Assembly: GCF_013072695.1 (NCBI RefSeq)
Contig: NZ_LXUK01000027.1
Coordinates: forward strand, 401,588 to 465,587
Reading direction: 5' to 3'
Source: Acinetobacter sp. Ac_5812
Lineage (GTDB): Bacteria; Pseudomonadota; Gammaproteobacteria; Pseudomonadales; Moraxellaceae
DNA length: 64,000 bases
Shown: piece after piece, positions 18,858 through 27,329 of the stretch
Layout: each line of letters opens with the position of its first letter
How positions within the stretch are numbered: the first letter of the stretch is position 1
Program-made: the position numbers and the translations under genes
Notes under the pieces: generated by a model
Told to the model about the DNA's origin: nothing
The model's input: the letters and a program-made list of their open reading frames with translations, nothing else
Databases searched by the model: none

Positions 18858-19382
18858 ATGAACAAACCATTTCAACACACTCTGCCAAGATTGAAAGCTC
18901 GATTCATTGCCAGCCTAATTTTTTACCTCAAAATGAACCAATTTCAATACCGTGGTTTGACGTCTGGTGAAATCGAAATGGCACGTCCTGTCTTTGGCGA
19001 TCTTATCGATTATGCACAAATAAAGATTTTTAATATCCCCTATTTACCTTGGCAACCTGCCAATATTTTTATGGCACCGAACGGCAACTTATTTGTACAT
19101 CAGAAATATTTCCGTCCTGACTATTCAATATGCTCAATATCCCTGCAAGGAATCTTTATTCATGAGTTGGCGCATATTCTACAGTTTCAGCAAGGAACCA
19201 ATGTCGTTGTTAAAGGTGCAATACTTCAAGCAGGCTATTACTTCAGCTTTAAGCAATACAATCCATATCGATATCAATTGATCAAAAACAAAGCCTTTTC
19301 GAGTTATAACATCGAACAACAAGGTGATATTGCACGAGATGTGTTTTTCCACAAAATCCCCAACATTATTCTAGAAAAATAA
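18858..19382 (+). CDS. putative zinc metallopeptidase-like protein (Vgr-related family)
   Basis: A 174-aa protein with an HELAH (HExxH) zinc motif near residue 103. The blocks MARPVFGDLIDYAQIKI, FMAPNGNLFVHQKYFRPDY and LQGIFIHELAHILQFQQG match a short family often annotated 'Vgr-related protein'. No signal peptide is evident. No T6SS genes are near, so the name should not be read as function. It is monocistronic, with a strong terminator after it. Confidence 0.65.
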   Translation: MNKPFQHTLPRLKARFIASLIFYLKMNQFQYRGLTSGEIEMARPVFGDLIDYAQIKIFNIPYLPWQPANIFMAPNGNLFVHQKYFRPDYSICSISLQGIFIHELAHILQFQQGTNVVVKGAILQAGYYFSFKQYNPYRYQLIKNKAFSSYNIEQQGDIARDVFFHKIPNIILEK

Positions 19383-19415
19383 AAAGCCCTGTAAGTTTTA
19401 ACTACAGGGCTTTTT
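19381..19415 (+). terminator. intrinsic terminator
   Basis: An AAAAAGCCCTGTA...TACAGGGCTTTTT perfect stem with flanking A/T runs. Likely bidirectional between the peptidase gene and the micro-protein cluster. Confidence 0.9.
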
Positions 19416-19438
19416 AACTAAGCATTGTGCAAGAAAAA

Positions 19439-19600
19439 TTATGCAGCAGTGCCTTTTTGAGTTTCAGTATTAAGTTCATGACTATCATCCATATCAGTCG
19501 TAAAATCTACACGCATCGCATCCTTAACAATGGTACCAATACGCCCAACACCAATAGCTAACACCAAGGCGATTACAGGCAATAAAATTGTTGAAGTCAT
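19439..19600 (-). CDS. micro-protein, 53 aa, single membrane segment (paralogue 1)
   Basis: ATG at 19,598-19,600 with GAGGTACG upstream. It begins MTSTILLPVIALVLAIGVGR, then IGTIVKDAMRVD and an acidic tail. The first ~24 residues match the two following micro-proteins (LLPVIA-LA-VGR-GT). It is too short for standard gene callers. One hydrophobic helix suggests an inner-membrane location. Function unknown. Confidence 0.65.
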   Translation of the reverse strand: MTSTILLPVIALVLAIGVGRIGTIVKDAMRVDFTTDMDDSHELNTETQKGTAA

Positions 19601-19643
19601 AATTTCGTACCTCTTTATTTAAAATGACTATTAAAAAACCAGG

Positions 19644-19742
19644 TTAGGCTTGTTGATCTTGTTCGCGAAACATGACTGTCCCAATACGACCAACAACCAC
19701 AGCTAAACCAAAAGCAATTACAGGAAATAATAAAACTGACAT
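19644..19742 (-). CDS. micro-protein, 32 aa, single membrane segment (paralogue 2)
   Basis: ATG at 19,740-19,742 preceded by GAGGTAACGAACG. The sequence starts MSVLLFPVIAFGLAVVVGR and ends VMFREQDQQA. It is ~81% identical to the next copy, with an equally conserved Shine-Dalgarno. Confidence 0.65.
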   Translation of the reverse strand: MSVLLFPVIAFGLAVVVGRIGTVMFREQDQQA

Positions 19743-19785
19743 CGTTCGTTACCTCATCAAAAATGAATCAAAATTTAATGATCAA

Positions 19786-19884
19786 TTAAACTTGTTGATC
19801 TTTTTCTTGGAACATTACTGTACCCACACGACCAACAACTACAGCCAATCCAAAAGCAATCACAGGAAATAATAAAACAGACAT
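19786..19884 (-). CDS. micro-protein, 32 aa, single membrane segment (paralogue 3)
   Basis: ATG at 19,882-19,884 preceded by GAGGTAACAACA. It starts MSVLLFPVIAFGLAVVVGR and ends VMFQEKDQQV. Between copies 2 and 3 many differences are synonymous or conservative (for example REQ/QEK), which supports real coding. It is the promoter-proximal gene of the three. Confidence 0.65.
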   Translation of the reverse strand: MSVLLFPVIAFGLAVVVGRVGTVMFQEKDQQV

Positions 19885-20465
19885 TGTTGTTACCTCTTCA
19901 TTTTCGTGTTTGAGTACACTTGATGAGTATCAAAGTGTACGCCTGTTCACATTAATTAAGATAATAGCAGTGCACAAATGTACACTCAAGCGTCGCAAAG
20001 ATATTCCCGATGAACGGTATAAAAAATACACGATATAATTTCAAATTATTGAATAATAACATTTTTAAAAAAAGTACAACTGTTTTAAATATTTTTTAAA
20101 TGTAAAATAAAAGCCTAAAGTTATTCTTTTTTCTCAATTTTTTTTATTGTTTGTTCATCTTGTAATTAGGGTGTCATACCTACATGCGAAAATGACATGA
20201 AAAAAACTTTATATGACTCTATTCAATTTATTCATAATCATGCACCATAATCACGCAAACATTGAGAAATGTTGCTGTTTTATACAGAAAAACTTGTTAT
20301 TTTTACGCAGAAAAATGTGCATTTAGTATATATTAGTAAACTTGTCATTTTTCTTTAAGATATAAAATGTTTGGCGCCATGATATACACTTGTTTTTAAT
20401 AACTATACCCATATAAATCAAAAACTTGTATATCAGAACTTGTTAAGACTTAGGATTAGGTTTGA
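19885..20465. other. 581-bp AT-rich intergenic region
   Basis: No gene seen. It should hold the promoter(s) of the micro-protein cluster (minus) and nadE (plus). The element AACTTGT-ATTTTT occurs twice (near 20,290 and 20,339), and ACTTGT/ACTTGTTA recurs up to 20,442, which may be regulatory. Confidence 0.4.
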
Positions 20466-22091
20466 ATGAAAAATTTTAAAGTTGCCCTTGCTCAATTCTC
20501 TCCGCACATTGGCAATATTGATGCAAATACTCAAAAGATGGTTGAGCAAGCAAATTTAGCGAAACAACAACAGGCTGATTTGATCATCTTCCCTGAACTT
20601 TCTACGCTCGGTTACCCTGCTGAAGACCTATTACTCCGCCCAAATCTACAAAAACGCACTCAAAAAGCGTTTGCTCAACTCAGCGAAGTAAAAGATATCT
20701 TGATGGTATTCGGTTTTGTGCACCAAACTGAGGATGGTCATCGCTATAACTCTGCTGCTGTCATGAAAGACGGGCAAGTTTTAGGTGTTTATAACAAACA
20801 AAACCTGCCAAATTATGGCGTGTTCGATGAGAAACGCTATTTCCAAGAAGGTCATCAACATCTTGTTTTTGAATATCTAGGCCATAAATTTGGTGTGCTG
20901 ATTTGTGAAGATGTTTGGTCACTGAATAGTGTTAAACAACTCAGTCAGTTGAATGTTGAAACAGTTCTGGTCTTAAATGCTTCGCCGTATGAAGTTGGCA
21001 AACCACAACACCGCATTCAAACCCTCAATGAACTTGCAAAACAATTGAGTCTAAATGTTGTCTATGTCAACCAAGTCGGTGGACAAGACGACCTTATTTT
21101 TGATGGTTCAAGCTTTGTTAGCAATAATAGTGGCCAACTTGCACTGCAAGTACCAAGCTTTCAAGAAGCTCTTTCTTACGTTGAATACGATGCGGAACAA
21201 AAACAGTTCAAAGCAACTGATGCCATTCCTGCATTAGAAACTTTTGCCGAGATTTATCAAGCTTTAGTGATGGCAACACGTGACTACGTGCAACGCTCTG
21301 GCTTCCCAGGTGTGATTCTTGGCTTATCTGGCGGAATCGATTCGGCTTTAACATTGGCCATTGCCGTCGATGCGATTGGTGCCGATAAAGTACAGGCTGT
21401 GATGATGCCCTATACCTACACCTCACAAATGAGTGTAGAGGATGCAACTGAACAAGCACGTCGTATGGGTGTTACCTTTGGTATTGCCGAGATTCACCCA
21501 ATCGTAAATAGCTTCATGCAGACGTTATTCCCATTCTTTGGTAATACCCCTGCTGATGCAACTGAAGAAAATTTACAAGCGCGTACTCGTGGTACTTTAC
21601 TGATGGGTTTATCCAATAAATTTGGTAATCTTGTACTCTCTACAGGCAACAAGTCTGAAATCTCGGTAGGCTATTGCACCCTCTATGGGGATATGGTCGG
21701 TGGTTTCTCAGTGTTGAAAGACGTGTATAAAACCATTGTATTTGAACTGGCAAAATACCGTAATACGCTAGAAGAAACGCCAGTCATTCCTGAACGTGTG
21801 ATTACTCGTCCACCATCAGCAGAACTTCGTCCAGATCAAAAAGACCAAGACTCACTCCCTGCTTATGATGTACTTGATGCTATCTTATATGCTTATATTG
21901 AAGAAGATCTCAGCCAAGCAGATATTATCGCCAAAGGCTACGAAGCTGAAGTGGTCGAGAAAGTGATTCGCTTGGTAGATCGTAATGAATACAAGCGTCG
22001 TCAGGGCGCGATTGGACCACGTATTAGTTCACGTGCCTTCAGTCGTGAGCGACGCTACCCGATCGTCAATGGATGGACCGCGAATGACTGA
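20466..22091 (+). CDS. nadE: glutamine-hydrolysing NAD+ synthase
   Basis: The last step of NAD synthesis (deamido-NAD + Gln + ATP). It is 541 aa. The N-terminal nitrilase-like glutaminase domain carries FPELSTLGYPAED, the Lys in KQNLPNYG and the Cys in LICEDVW. The C-terminal ATP-PPase domain has LGLSGGIDSALT (near residue 285) and LSTGNKSEISVGYCTLYGDM. Complete. Its stop overlaps the ATG of the next gene (ATGACTGA), so the two are translationally coupled. Confidence 0.96.
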   Translation: MKNFKVALAQFSPHIGNIDANTQKMVEQANLAKQQQADLIIFPELSTLGYPAEDLLLRPNLQKRTQKAFAQLSEVKDILMVFGFVHQTEDGHRYNSAAVMKDGQVLGVYNKQNLPNYGVFDEKRYFQEGHQHLVFEYLGHKFGVLICEDVWSLNSVKQLSQLNVETVLVLNASPYEVGKPQHRIQTLNELAKQLSLNVVYVNQVGGQDDLIFDGSSFVSNNSGQLALQVPSFQEALSYVEYDAEQKQFKATDAIPALETFAEIYQALVMATRDYVQRSGFPGVILGLSGGIDSALTLAIAVDAIGADKVQAVMMPYTYTSQMSVEDATEQARRMGVTFGIAEIHPIVNSFMQTLFPFFGNTPADATEENLQARTRGTLLMGLSNKFGNLVLSTGNKSEISVGYCTLYGDMVGGFSVLKDVYKTIVFELAKYRNTLEETPVIPERVITRPPSAELRPDQKDQDSLPAYDVLDAILYAYIEEDLSQADIIAKGYEAEVVEKVIRLVDRNEYKRRQGAIGPRISSRAFSRERRYPIVNGWTAND

Positions 22092-23115
22092 AAAAATTGT
22101 TTCTGAAAAGTCACAATTGCTTGCTCAAGCTTTAATGCTTGAGCAAGTTTCATTTTATAAAAATCAACTCACCACTCAACTTTCTGCTGATTTTTTCCAG
22201 CAATTTATTCAACTTTTTCTCCAACATGCGCCTAATATTCAGCTCAAGGAAGTGGTTGAATTAGAACAAATTCAGGCGGTTGTAAAACGCTATGCATTTG
22301 AAATGCAACTCGGTGCAGGTTTATTAGAATTTATTGGAGAAATTGCACAAAGACTACATGTCTTTTCTTTACAGTCATCTGCACAGTTACAGGACGTATT
22401 TTCAGACCACCAGTTTGAAATGTGGCTGTCCAAGTTTTTAGAGCTGGAAAATATCCGCCATTATTTAAATCAGTTTTTAAAAGAAAGCCCTTCGATACAA
22501 CAGTTGTGCCAATACATCGCGACCACAACACTACAAAACAAATTACCCAAATTATTTGCACAATCGGATGAAGCGCATATTTCTGAAAGCAAATACGAGT
22601 GGCAGCAAAAACTAAAAACCTTTTCGCATCGCCAACAGCAGCGTATTGAACAAAAGATTGAAGAAAGTATTGGTCGATTCATTCAAGAACAGCTGGTTGA
22701 TCTCAGCTTGCTTTCAAATGATGACCTTGAGAGCCTTGCACGCAATATCTGGGACGACAACAAAGCCCAGCCTTTATCCGAATATACCAAACAAGTGACA
22801 CCACTGGATGTAGAAGAGTTCTTTGTGATGATTTACGAGTACTGGAAAGAATTACGCCAGTCCACGTTCATACAAGATTTGATTTTATACGGCGTTAAGG
22901 TGTTTTATGACTTCTATAAAGATGAAAGTCTGGAAGATGTTTTTGCTGCAATTGGTATAGAAGAAACAGATTTACTTAATGAAGCAGTACGTTTTTATCC
23001 TAAAGTCGTTGTGGCTTTAGATGAACATGATGTACTCGAACCAATTATTACCCTGATCTTAAAACCGTTTTATGAAAGTACTCAGACATTGGCAGCCATC
23101 GAAAAACATTTATAA
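22084..23115 (+). CDS. uncharacterised helical protein coupled to nadE
   Basis: A 343-aa protein with no signal peptide or membrane segment. It is rich in Gln, Glu and Leu and predicted mostly alpha-helical. I recognise no domain. The start is taken at 22,084 because it overlaps the nadE stop by 8 bp, the usual sign of coupling. The open frame extends upstream, but only through nadE codons. A terminator follows 5 bp after the stop. Confidence 0.6.
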   Translation: MTEKIVSEKSQLLAQALMLEQVSFYKNQLTTQLSADFFQQFIQLFLQHAPNIQLKEVVELEQIQAVVKRYAFEMQLGAGLLEFIGEIAQRLHVFSLQSSAQLQDVFSDHQFEMWLSKFLELENIRHYLNQFLKESPSIQQLCQYIATTTLQNKLPKLFAQSDEAHISESKYEWQQKLKTFSHRQQQRIEQKIEESIGRFIQEQLVDLSLLSNDDLESLARNIWDDNKAQPLSEYTKQVTPLDVEEFFVMIYEYWKELRQSTFIQDLILYGVKVFYDFYKDESLEDVFAAIGIEETDLLNEAVRFYPKVVVALDEHDVLEPIITLILKPFYESTQTLAAIEKHL

Positions 23116-23120
23116 AAAAT

Positions 23121-23156
23121 AAAGCCTGTAAATAAATGACTTATTTACAGGCTTTT
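23121..23156 (+). terminator. terminator of the nadE operon
   Basis: 15-bp stem AAAGCCTGTAAATAA / TTATTTACAGGCTTT, then T residues. Confidence 0.9.
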
Positions 23157-23199
23157 GCACATCTGATGAATTATTTTTACGCAATAAGCAGATAAAAAG

Positions 23200-23223
23200 A
23201 AACCACGCAGGAGCGTGGTTTTT
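23200..23223 (-). terminator. terminator of tRNA-Met copy 1
   Basis: AACCACGC / GCGTGGTT stem with TTTCTTTTT on the minus strand. The same stem recurs behind tRNA copy 2. Confidence 0.85.
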
Positions 23224-23227
23224 AAAA

Positions 23228-23304
23228 TGGTGGCTATGACGAGACTTGAACTTGTGACCCCCGCATTATGAGTGCGGTGCTCTAACCAACTGAGCTACAT
23301 AGCC
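23228..23304 (-). tRNA. tRNA-Met (CAT), elongator, copy 1
   Basis: A 77-nt cloverleaf with encoded CCA. The acceptor GGCTATG pairs with CATAGCC. The D-arm starts AGCTCAGTTGG, the anticodon loop is CTCATAA and the T-loop is TTCAAGT. Elongator type, since the acceptor is fully paired. Confidence 0.95.
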
Positions 23305-23534
23305 GTAAACTGTGTGCGCATTATCTAGTTTTCGATTCAGTTGGTCAAGTCTATGACCTTGAAAATATAGAACATATGAACAGTTTTTATGCTATCTGCC
23401 ATCAATTGATCAAATTTCAACAGATCTCTGCTTCAACAACGAAATTGAGTCATGAATGAGCTTTTATTCAACTAAAAATAACCAGAAAACCTAGCGTCAA
23501 AAAGATTGTTTTGAAGATCACAAAAACTACAGAC

Positions 23535-23562
23535 AAAAAGAGACCACGCAGGAGCGTGGTCT
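23535..23562 (-). terminator. terminator of tRNA-Met copy 2
   Basis: AGACCACGC / GCGTGGTCT stem followed by CTTTTTG on the minus strand. Confidence 0.8.
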
Positions 23563-23568
23563 ATAAAA

Positions 23569-23645
23569 TGGTGGCTATGACGAGACTTGAACTTGTGACC
23601 CCCGCATTATGAGTGCGGTGCTCTAACCAACTGAGCTACATAGCC
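23569..23645 (-). tRNA. tRNA-Met (CAT), elongator, copy 2
   Basis: Identical to copy 1 over all 77 nt, 341 bp away and with the same 3' hairpin. Each copy appears to have its own terminator. The spacer between them shows no gene. Confidence 0.95.
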
Positions 23646-23710
23646 GAAAACTGTGGGCGCATTATCTTAACTTTCAATACACACGTCAAGCACAATTTTA
23701 AAAAATTTGA

Positions 23711-24098
<388 letters not shown>

Positions 24099-24124
24099 GT
24101 GGCGCATCTTATCAAAGATCGAAG

Positions 24125-24388
24125 TTAATTGCTCGCATTTTTTTGCCCAGTTAACTTTTTGTATTTCGCCATCAAGTCATCATGCGATTCGACATGTTGC
24201 GGATCGAGCGGAATACAATCAACGGGGCAGAACAACTGACACTGTGGCTGATCATGATGACCGATGCATTCTGTACAGAGTGCAGGATCGATCTCATAAA
24301 TCAGCTCACCCATATAAATGGCTTCATTGGGACAAACAGGTTCACAGACATCACAGTTAATGCATTCATCTGTAATATATAAAGACAC
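24125..24388 (-). CDS. YfhL-type 2[4Fe-4S] ferredoxin
   Basis: A small electron carrier of 87 aa. The cluster-binding Cys are in CINCDVCEPVCPNEA and, with an insertion typical of this class, CTECIGHHDQPQCQLFCPVDC. The start is the GTG at 24,386-24,388, one base after the coaD stop; the longer frame would run inside coaD. Co-transcribed with coaD. Confidence 0.9.
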   Translation of the reverse strand: MSLYITDECINCDVCEPVCPNEAIYMGELIYEIDPALCTECIGHHDQPQCQLFCPVDCIPLDPQHVESHDDLMAKYKKLTGQKNASN

Positions 24389-24389
24389 G

Positions 24390-24881
24390 CTACCAACCTT
24401 GTTGATGTTTACGTTCAAAGGCCTCAACCACAATGGCAGGCACAAATTTGGTCACATCACCTTTTAAACGAGCAATTTCTCTTACCAATGTCGATGAGAT
24501 AAATGAATATTGCTCAGAGGGAGTTAAAAATACTGATTCAAAATGTGGGTCAAGTTGACGGTTCATATTTGCCAATTGAAACTCATATTCAAAATCAGAA
24601 ATTGCTCTTAAACCACGGAGTACTGCTGTTGCACGCTGTTCACGGAAGAAGTTAACCAGTAAACCATCAAAACCAACAAACTCAACATTGGTCAAATGAC
24701 TCAATGATGCTTTGGCTAATTCAACACGCTCTTCTAAACTAAACACAGGATTTTTATGATGACCAATCGCGATTGCAACCACAACTTCATCAAACATTTT
24801 TGATGCTCTTGCAACCAAATCAACATGTCCATTGGTAATTGGATCGAAAGTCCCCGGATAAATCACACGTGTTTTAGACAT
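24390..24881 (-). CDS. coaD: phosphopantetheine adenylyltransferase
   Basis: The fourth step of coenzyme A synthesis. It is 163 aa. The nucleotidyltransferase motif YPGTFDPITNGHVDL is at the N-terminus, and SSTLVREIARLKGDV near the C-terminus. Last clearly host gene before the prophage. Confidence 0.96.
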   Translation of the reverse strand: MSKTRVIYPGTFDPITNGHVDLVARASKMFDEVVVAIAIGHHKNPVFSLEERVELAKASLSHLTNVEFVGFDGLLVNFFREQRATAVLRGLRAISDFEYEFQLANMNRQLDPHFESVFLTPSEQYSFISSTLVREIARLKGDVTKFVPAIVVEAFERKHQQGW

Positions 24882-25193
24882 GCGTTGTACTCTAGTTAAT
24901 GAGATAAGACGCGTATTTTAACAAATCTTCGGCCTAAACGCGAAATTCCTAAACAATGGAAAAAGGTTGCGTTTTACGGCACAATAGCTGTAATTGTGGA
25001 AGTTTAGATTATGGCGCAAGCAACAGTTGTAAAAAATTATACGTGTTTAAGTTTCTTACAATTCTTTATAGTTCCTTTTTCCAATATAACTTATTGATTA
25101 ATAATAATTGATGTTCCTTTTAGTTCTTTTTAGTTTGTTTTAATTCACAATAAAAACGGGTAATAATACGGGTAACATATCCTTTGATTACCC
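24882..25193. other. host/prophage junction region (attL candidate)
   Basis: 312 bp without a complete gene. At 25,011 an ATG with GGAAG upstream opens a + frame (MAQATVVKNYTCLSF...) that stops after 28 codons, possibly the 5' stub of a host gene split by integration. Beyond ~25,040 the sequence is AT-rich. It has repeated GTTCCTTTT/GTTCTTTTT (25,071, 25,113, 25,122) and two ACGGGTAA boxes (25,156, 25,168), which could be integrase or excisionase arm sites. The exact att core cannot be set without the right end. Confidence 0.45.
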
Positions 25194-26411
25194 ATGATGG
25201 CCGCTGTAAAACTTTCTGACGTTAAAATTAAAACTTTAAAGCCTAAAGACAAGGTTTATCGCATCCTTGATGCTGATCGGCTTTACATAGAGATACGGCC
25301 TACTGGTGCAAAGGTGTGGCGTTTTAAATTCGTCTTTCAGGGTAAAGAGTCATCGATGAGCCTGGGAGAATACCCGTCCATTAGTCTGGCCGATGCACGT
25401 GCATTGAAAGATGAAATGCGTGCTAAATTAGCCAAAGGGATTCATCCAGTCGAAGATCGAAAAAATATAAAGGCTCAAGCGCTGGCTGAAACTTTAAATA
25501 CTTTTGATTCAATTGCTGCAGAATTTAAATTAAAACGAATGGGTTCAAAATCAGAAATATACCAAGAGAAATTTGACGTTGCCTTAGCAAAAGATATCTC
25601 GCCAATCATAGGGAAAAAGAATGTAGGTGAAGTGACTGCCGCTGATGTATTGAAAATTTTAAACAGTACTGTCGATCGTATTGTGAAAGAATCAAATGGC
25701 AGGTTTACTGGTGCATCTGCTGCTCTTGAGAATAGGAGATTCATTGGGGCTGTGATTCGGTATGCTATTGCAACACTACGTGCCGAGAATGATCCCACAT
25801 ATGCTGTTCGTGATGTAATTAAAAGACCTCGCGTCAATCATGCAAGAGCATTAACAAAAGAAGAAAGATACAAAGCTCGAACAAGCCTGCCAAAATACAA
25901 CGGCACTCAGACTGTAAAAAATGCAGGTTTTATTCTCTTATACACAATGCTTCGTGCTGTTGAGATCCGAAAGATGGAATGGTCTTGGATTGACTTTGAA
26001 TCCAGTTTAATTACTTTCCCTATTGAGGTAATGAAAGCATCCAGAGTTCATGTTTTACCTATCTCAGATCAAGTTTTTAATGTTTTAAAACAACAATACG
26101 ATATCTCTGGTGATCAAGTACTGGTTTTCCCTGCTATTTACAGTCAGAAGAATAATGGCATGTTGGCAAAGGAAACTCTTAATAGTATGTTGGAATACAT
26201 TGGTCTAAAAGGTGTAACCACCCATGATTTTAGGGCCACCGCATCAACGCTATTATATGAGAAAGGCTATGAGGAGGCTTGGGTTGAGAAGCAATTAGCG
26301 CATGCTGAATCAAACAAAACTAAAGCTTCGTACGATCATTCTAAGCACTTAAAACCAAGGCGTAAAATGATGCAAGACTGGGCAGATATTGTAGATAGTT
26401 GGAAAAACTAA
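25194..26411 (+). CDS. prophage tyrosine integrase (DUF4102 type)
   Basis: A 405-aa site-specific recombinase. The N-terminal ~90 residues form the P4-type arm-binding domain (LYIEIRPTGAKVWRFKF, MSLGEYPSISLADAR). The catalytic residues are all visible: R254 (LLYTMLRAVEIR), H344 and R347 (HDFRAT), H370 (QLAHAE) and the nucleophile Y380 (KASYDHS). Intact, so it may be active. Two ATGs are possible (25,194 or 25,197). It sits at the left end of the prophage next to coaD. Confidence 0.93.
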   Translation: MMAAVKLSDVKIKTLKPKDKVYRILDADRLYIEIRPTGAKVWRFKFVFQGKESSMSLGEYPSISLADARALKDEMRAKLAKGIHPVEDRKNIKAQALAETLNTFDSIAAEFKLKRMGSKSEIYQEKFDVALAKDISPIIGKKNVGEVTAADVLKILNSTVDRIVKESNGRFTGASAALENRRFIGAVIRYAIATLRAENDPTYAVRDVIKRPRVNHARALTKEERYKARTSLPKYNGTQTVKNAGFILLYTMLRAVEIRKMEWSWIDFESSLITFPIEVMKASRVHVLPISDQVFNVLKQQYDISGDQVLVFPAIYSQKNNGMLAKETLNSMLEYIGLKGVTTHDFRATASTLLYEKGYEEAWVEKQLAHAESNKTKASYDHSKHLKPRRKMMQDWADIVDSWKN

Positions 26412-26492
26412 TCGAGAAAATTATTCCTTAAATGAAAAATAGTAATTCAACATCTTAATAAAAAATATAAGCTATTAATTATTTTGGCTCTA

Positions 26493-26513
26493 CGGAATAA
26501 CGTGTGGAAATTA
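26493..26513 (+). repeat. 21-bp perfect inverted repeat, left copy
   Basis: Begins CGGAATAACGTG and ends GAAATTA. The exact reverse complement occurs at 27,397-27,417, beyond the HTH operon. A looser third copy (GCGGAATAAGTAGTGGAATT on the minus strand) is at about 27,443-27,462. Confidence 0.85.
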
Positions 26514-26561
26514 TATTGATTAAGTCGAAAATAAGTAAAATTTGGTGGAATATACAGAATG

Positions 26562-26589
26562 CAAAGCCCTCACTTAGTAAGGGCTTTGT
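26562..26589. terminator. bidirectional terminator between int and the HTH operon
   Basis: CAAAGCCCTNAC...GTAAGGGCTTTG stem. It serves the convergent int (+) and HTH operon (-). Confidence 0.8.
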
Positions 26590-26591
26590 TC

Positions 26592-27041
26592 TTATTCGTA
26601 ACAACCTTTAAGCCATTTCCACACCCCCCAATTGTCGGGGATTTTCTGAGCATCATCTAATTTACCAATTTTACCCAATAATAATAATTGACCAATGACG
26701 GCTTGATAAATGCGCCAGTACGCAACATGCGGACATTCTGTTGCTTGCGAAAATGATTCAAAACTGTGATAAAACGGCAGTTTGGGACTTATGCGAGATG
26801 GTTTTGTATCATCGCTATCATTGTAAATCGTTGCTTCCTGAACATCATCGAGCATCTTATCAAGCACTAAGGCATAGTGCGACACCATTGTTGACAATGT
26901 GAGCGCAACATCGCTAGGTACTGGTACTTTTCCTGCTTCCCAATACTGAAAACTACGCTTTGTTACATTGCAAATTTCCGCAATTTCGGCAACAGTTAAG
27001 CCAAGGCTTTGACGTTGCGCTTTTAGAACTAAGTGATTCAT
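26592..27041 (-). CDS. Aca2/YdiL-like HTH regulator
   Basis: 149 aa. The N-terminal HTH is at about residues 14-40 (LTVAEIAEICNVTKRSFQYWEAGKVPVP). The region LPFYHSFESFSQ...HVAYWRIYQAVIGQLLLLGKI follows. Both halves recall Aca2, the DUF1870/YdiL-type autorepressor of anti-CRISPR operons (RSWQYWESG.. and LRFYN..GWRLSQSVAALY in the known protein, from memory). It is second in a two-gene operon, 13 bp after a 67-aa orphan gene, the position typical of aca genes. I infer that it autoregulates through the palindrome in its promoter and perhaps the stem-loop at the ribosome site. A generic phage repressor remains possible. Confidence 0.7.
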   Translation of the reverse strand: MNHLVLKAQRQSLGLTVAEIAEICNVTKRSFQYWEAGKVPVPSDVALTLSTMVSHYALVLDKMLDDVQEATIYNDSDDTKPSRISPKLPFYHSFESFSQATECPHVAYWRIYQAVIGQLLLLGKIGKLDDAQKIPDNWGVWKWLKGCYE

Positions 27042-27054
27042 TTTGTATTCCTAC

Positions 27055-27258
27055 TTAAAATTCCCAATCGCTAAGATTGATATTTCGACCATTTTCTAAG
27101 CAGTGTTTAGTGGCAACAGTTTTGGCTTTTTTCCAGTGCCCACACACAGAGGTTGAATAGTCATGCACCCATGTATTGTCACGCAATTCATATACTGAAA
27201 AAGTAGTTACTGCTTTACCGTTTAAATATACATTTTGGATATTTTGAATTTTTAACAT
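27055..27258 (-). CDS. 67-aa orphan protein; candidate anti-CRISPR
   Basis: First gene of the operon with the Aca2-like regulator. No signal peptide or membrane segment. The sequence is aromatic-rich (DNTWVHDYS, GHWKKAKTVATKHC) with two Cys. I recognise no family. GGAG lies 8 nt before the ATG, immediately next to a 7-bp stem-loop. Anti-CRISPR proteins are typically this small, unrelated to one another, and encoded just before an aca gene, hence the candidate call. Acinetobacter strains often carry type I-F systems, which would be the first target to test. The coding status is well supported; the function is inference from position only. Confidence 0.55.
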   Translation of the reverse strand: MLKIQNIQNVYLNGKAVTTFSVYELRDNTWVHDYSTSVCGHWKKAKTVATKHCLENGRNINLSDWEF

Positions 27259-27269
27259 TTTATTTCTCC

Positions 27270-27287
27270 AATCGCTCAGTAGCGATT
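27270..27287 (-). promoter_or_regulatory. stem-loop abutting the Shine-Dalgarno of the 67-aa gene
   Basis: In the mRNA, AATCGCT-ACTG-AGCGATT forms a 7-bp stem with a 4-nt loop. The GGAG of the ribosome site begins at the next base (27,269). A protein bound here would block translation initiation, as shown for Aca2 on its own leader RNA. Confidence 0.65.
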
Positions 27288-27329
27288 TAAGTTAATTTTC
27301 AAGAGAGCCTTTCTCGTCTTGAGGTATTT

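Noticed and set aside
21985..22083. Extension of the gene after nadE into nadE
   Set aside because: All upstream codons are nadE sequence in another frame. The ATG overlapping the nadE stop is the standard coupling start.
24389..24445. Long N-terminus of the ferredoxin
   Set aside because: It would be translated inside coaD. A GTG directly after the coaD stop gives the normal start.
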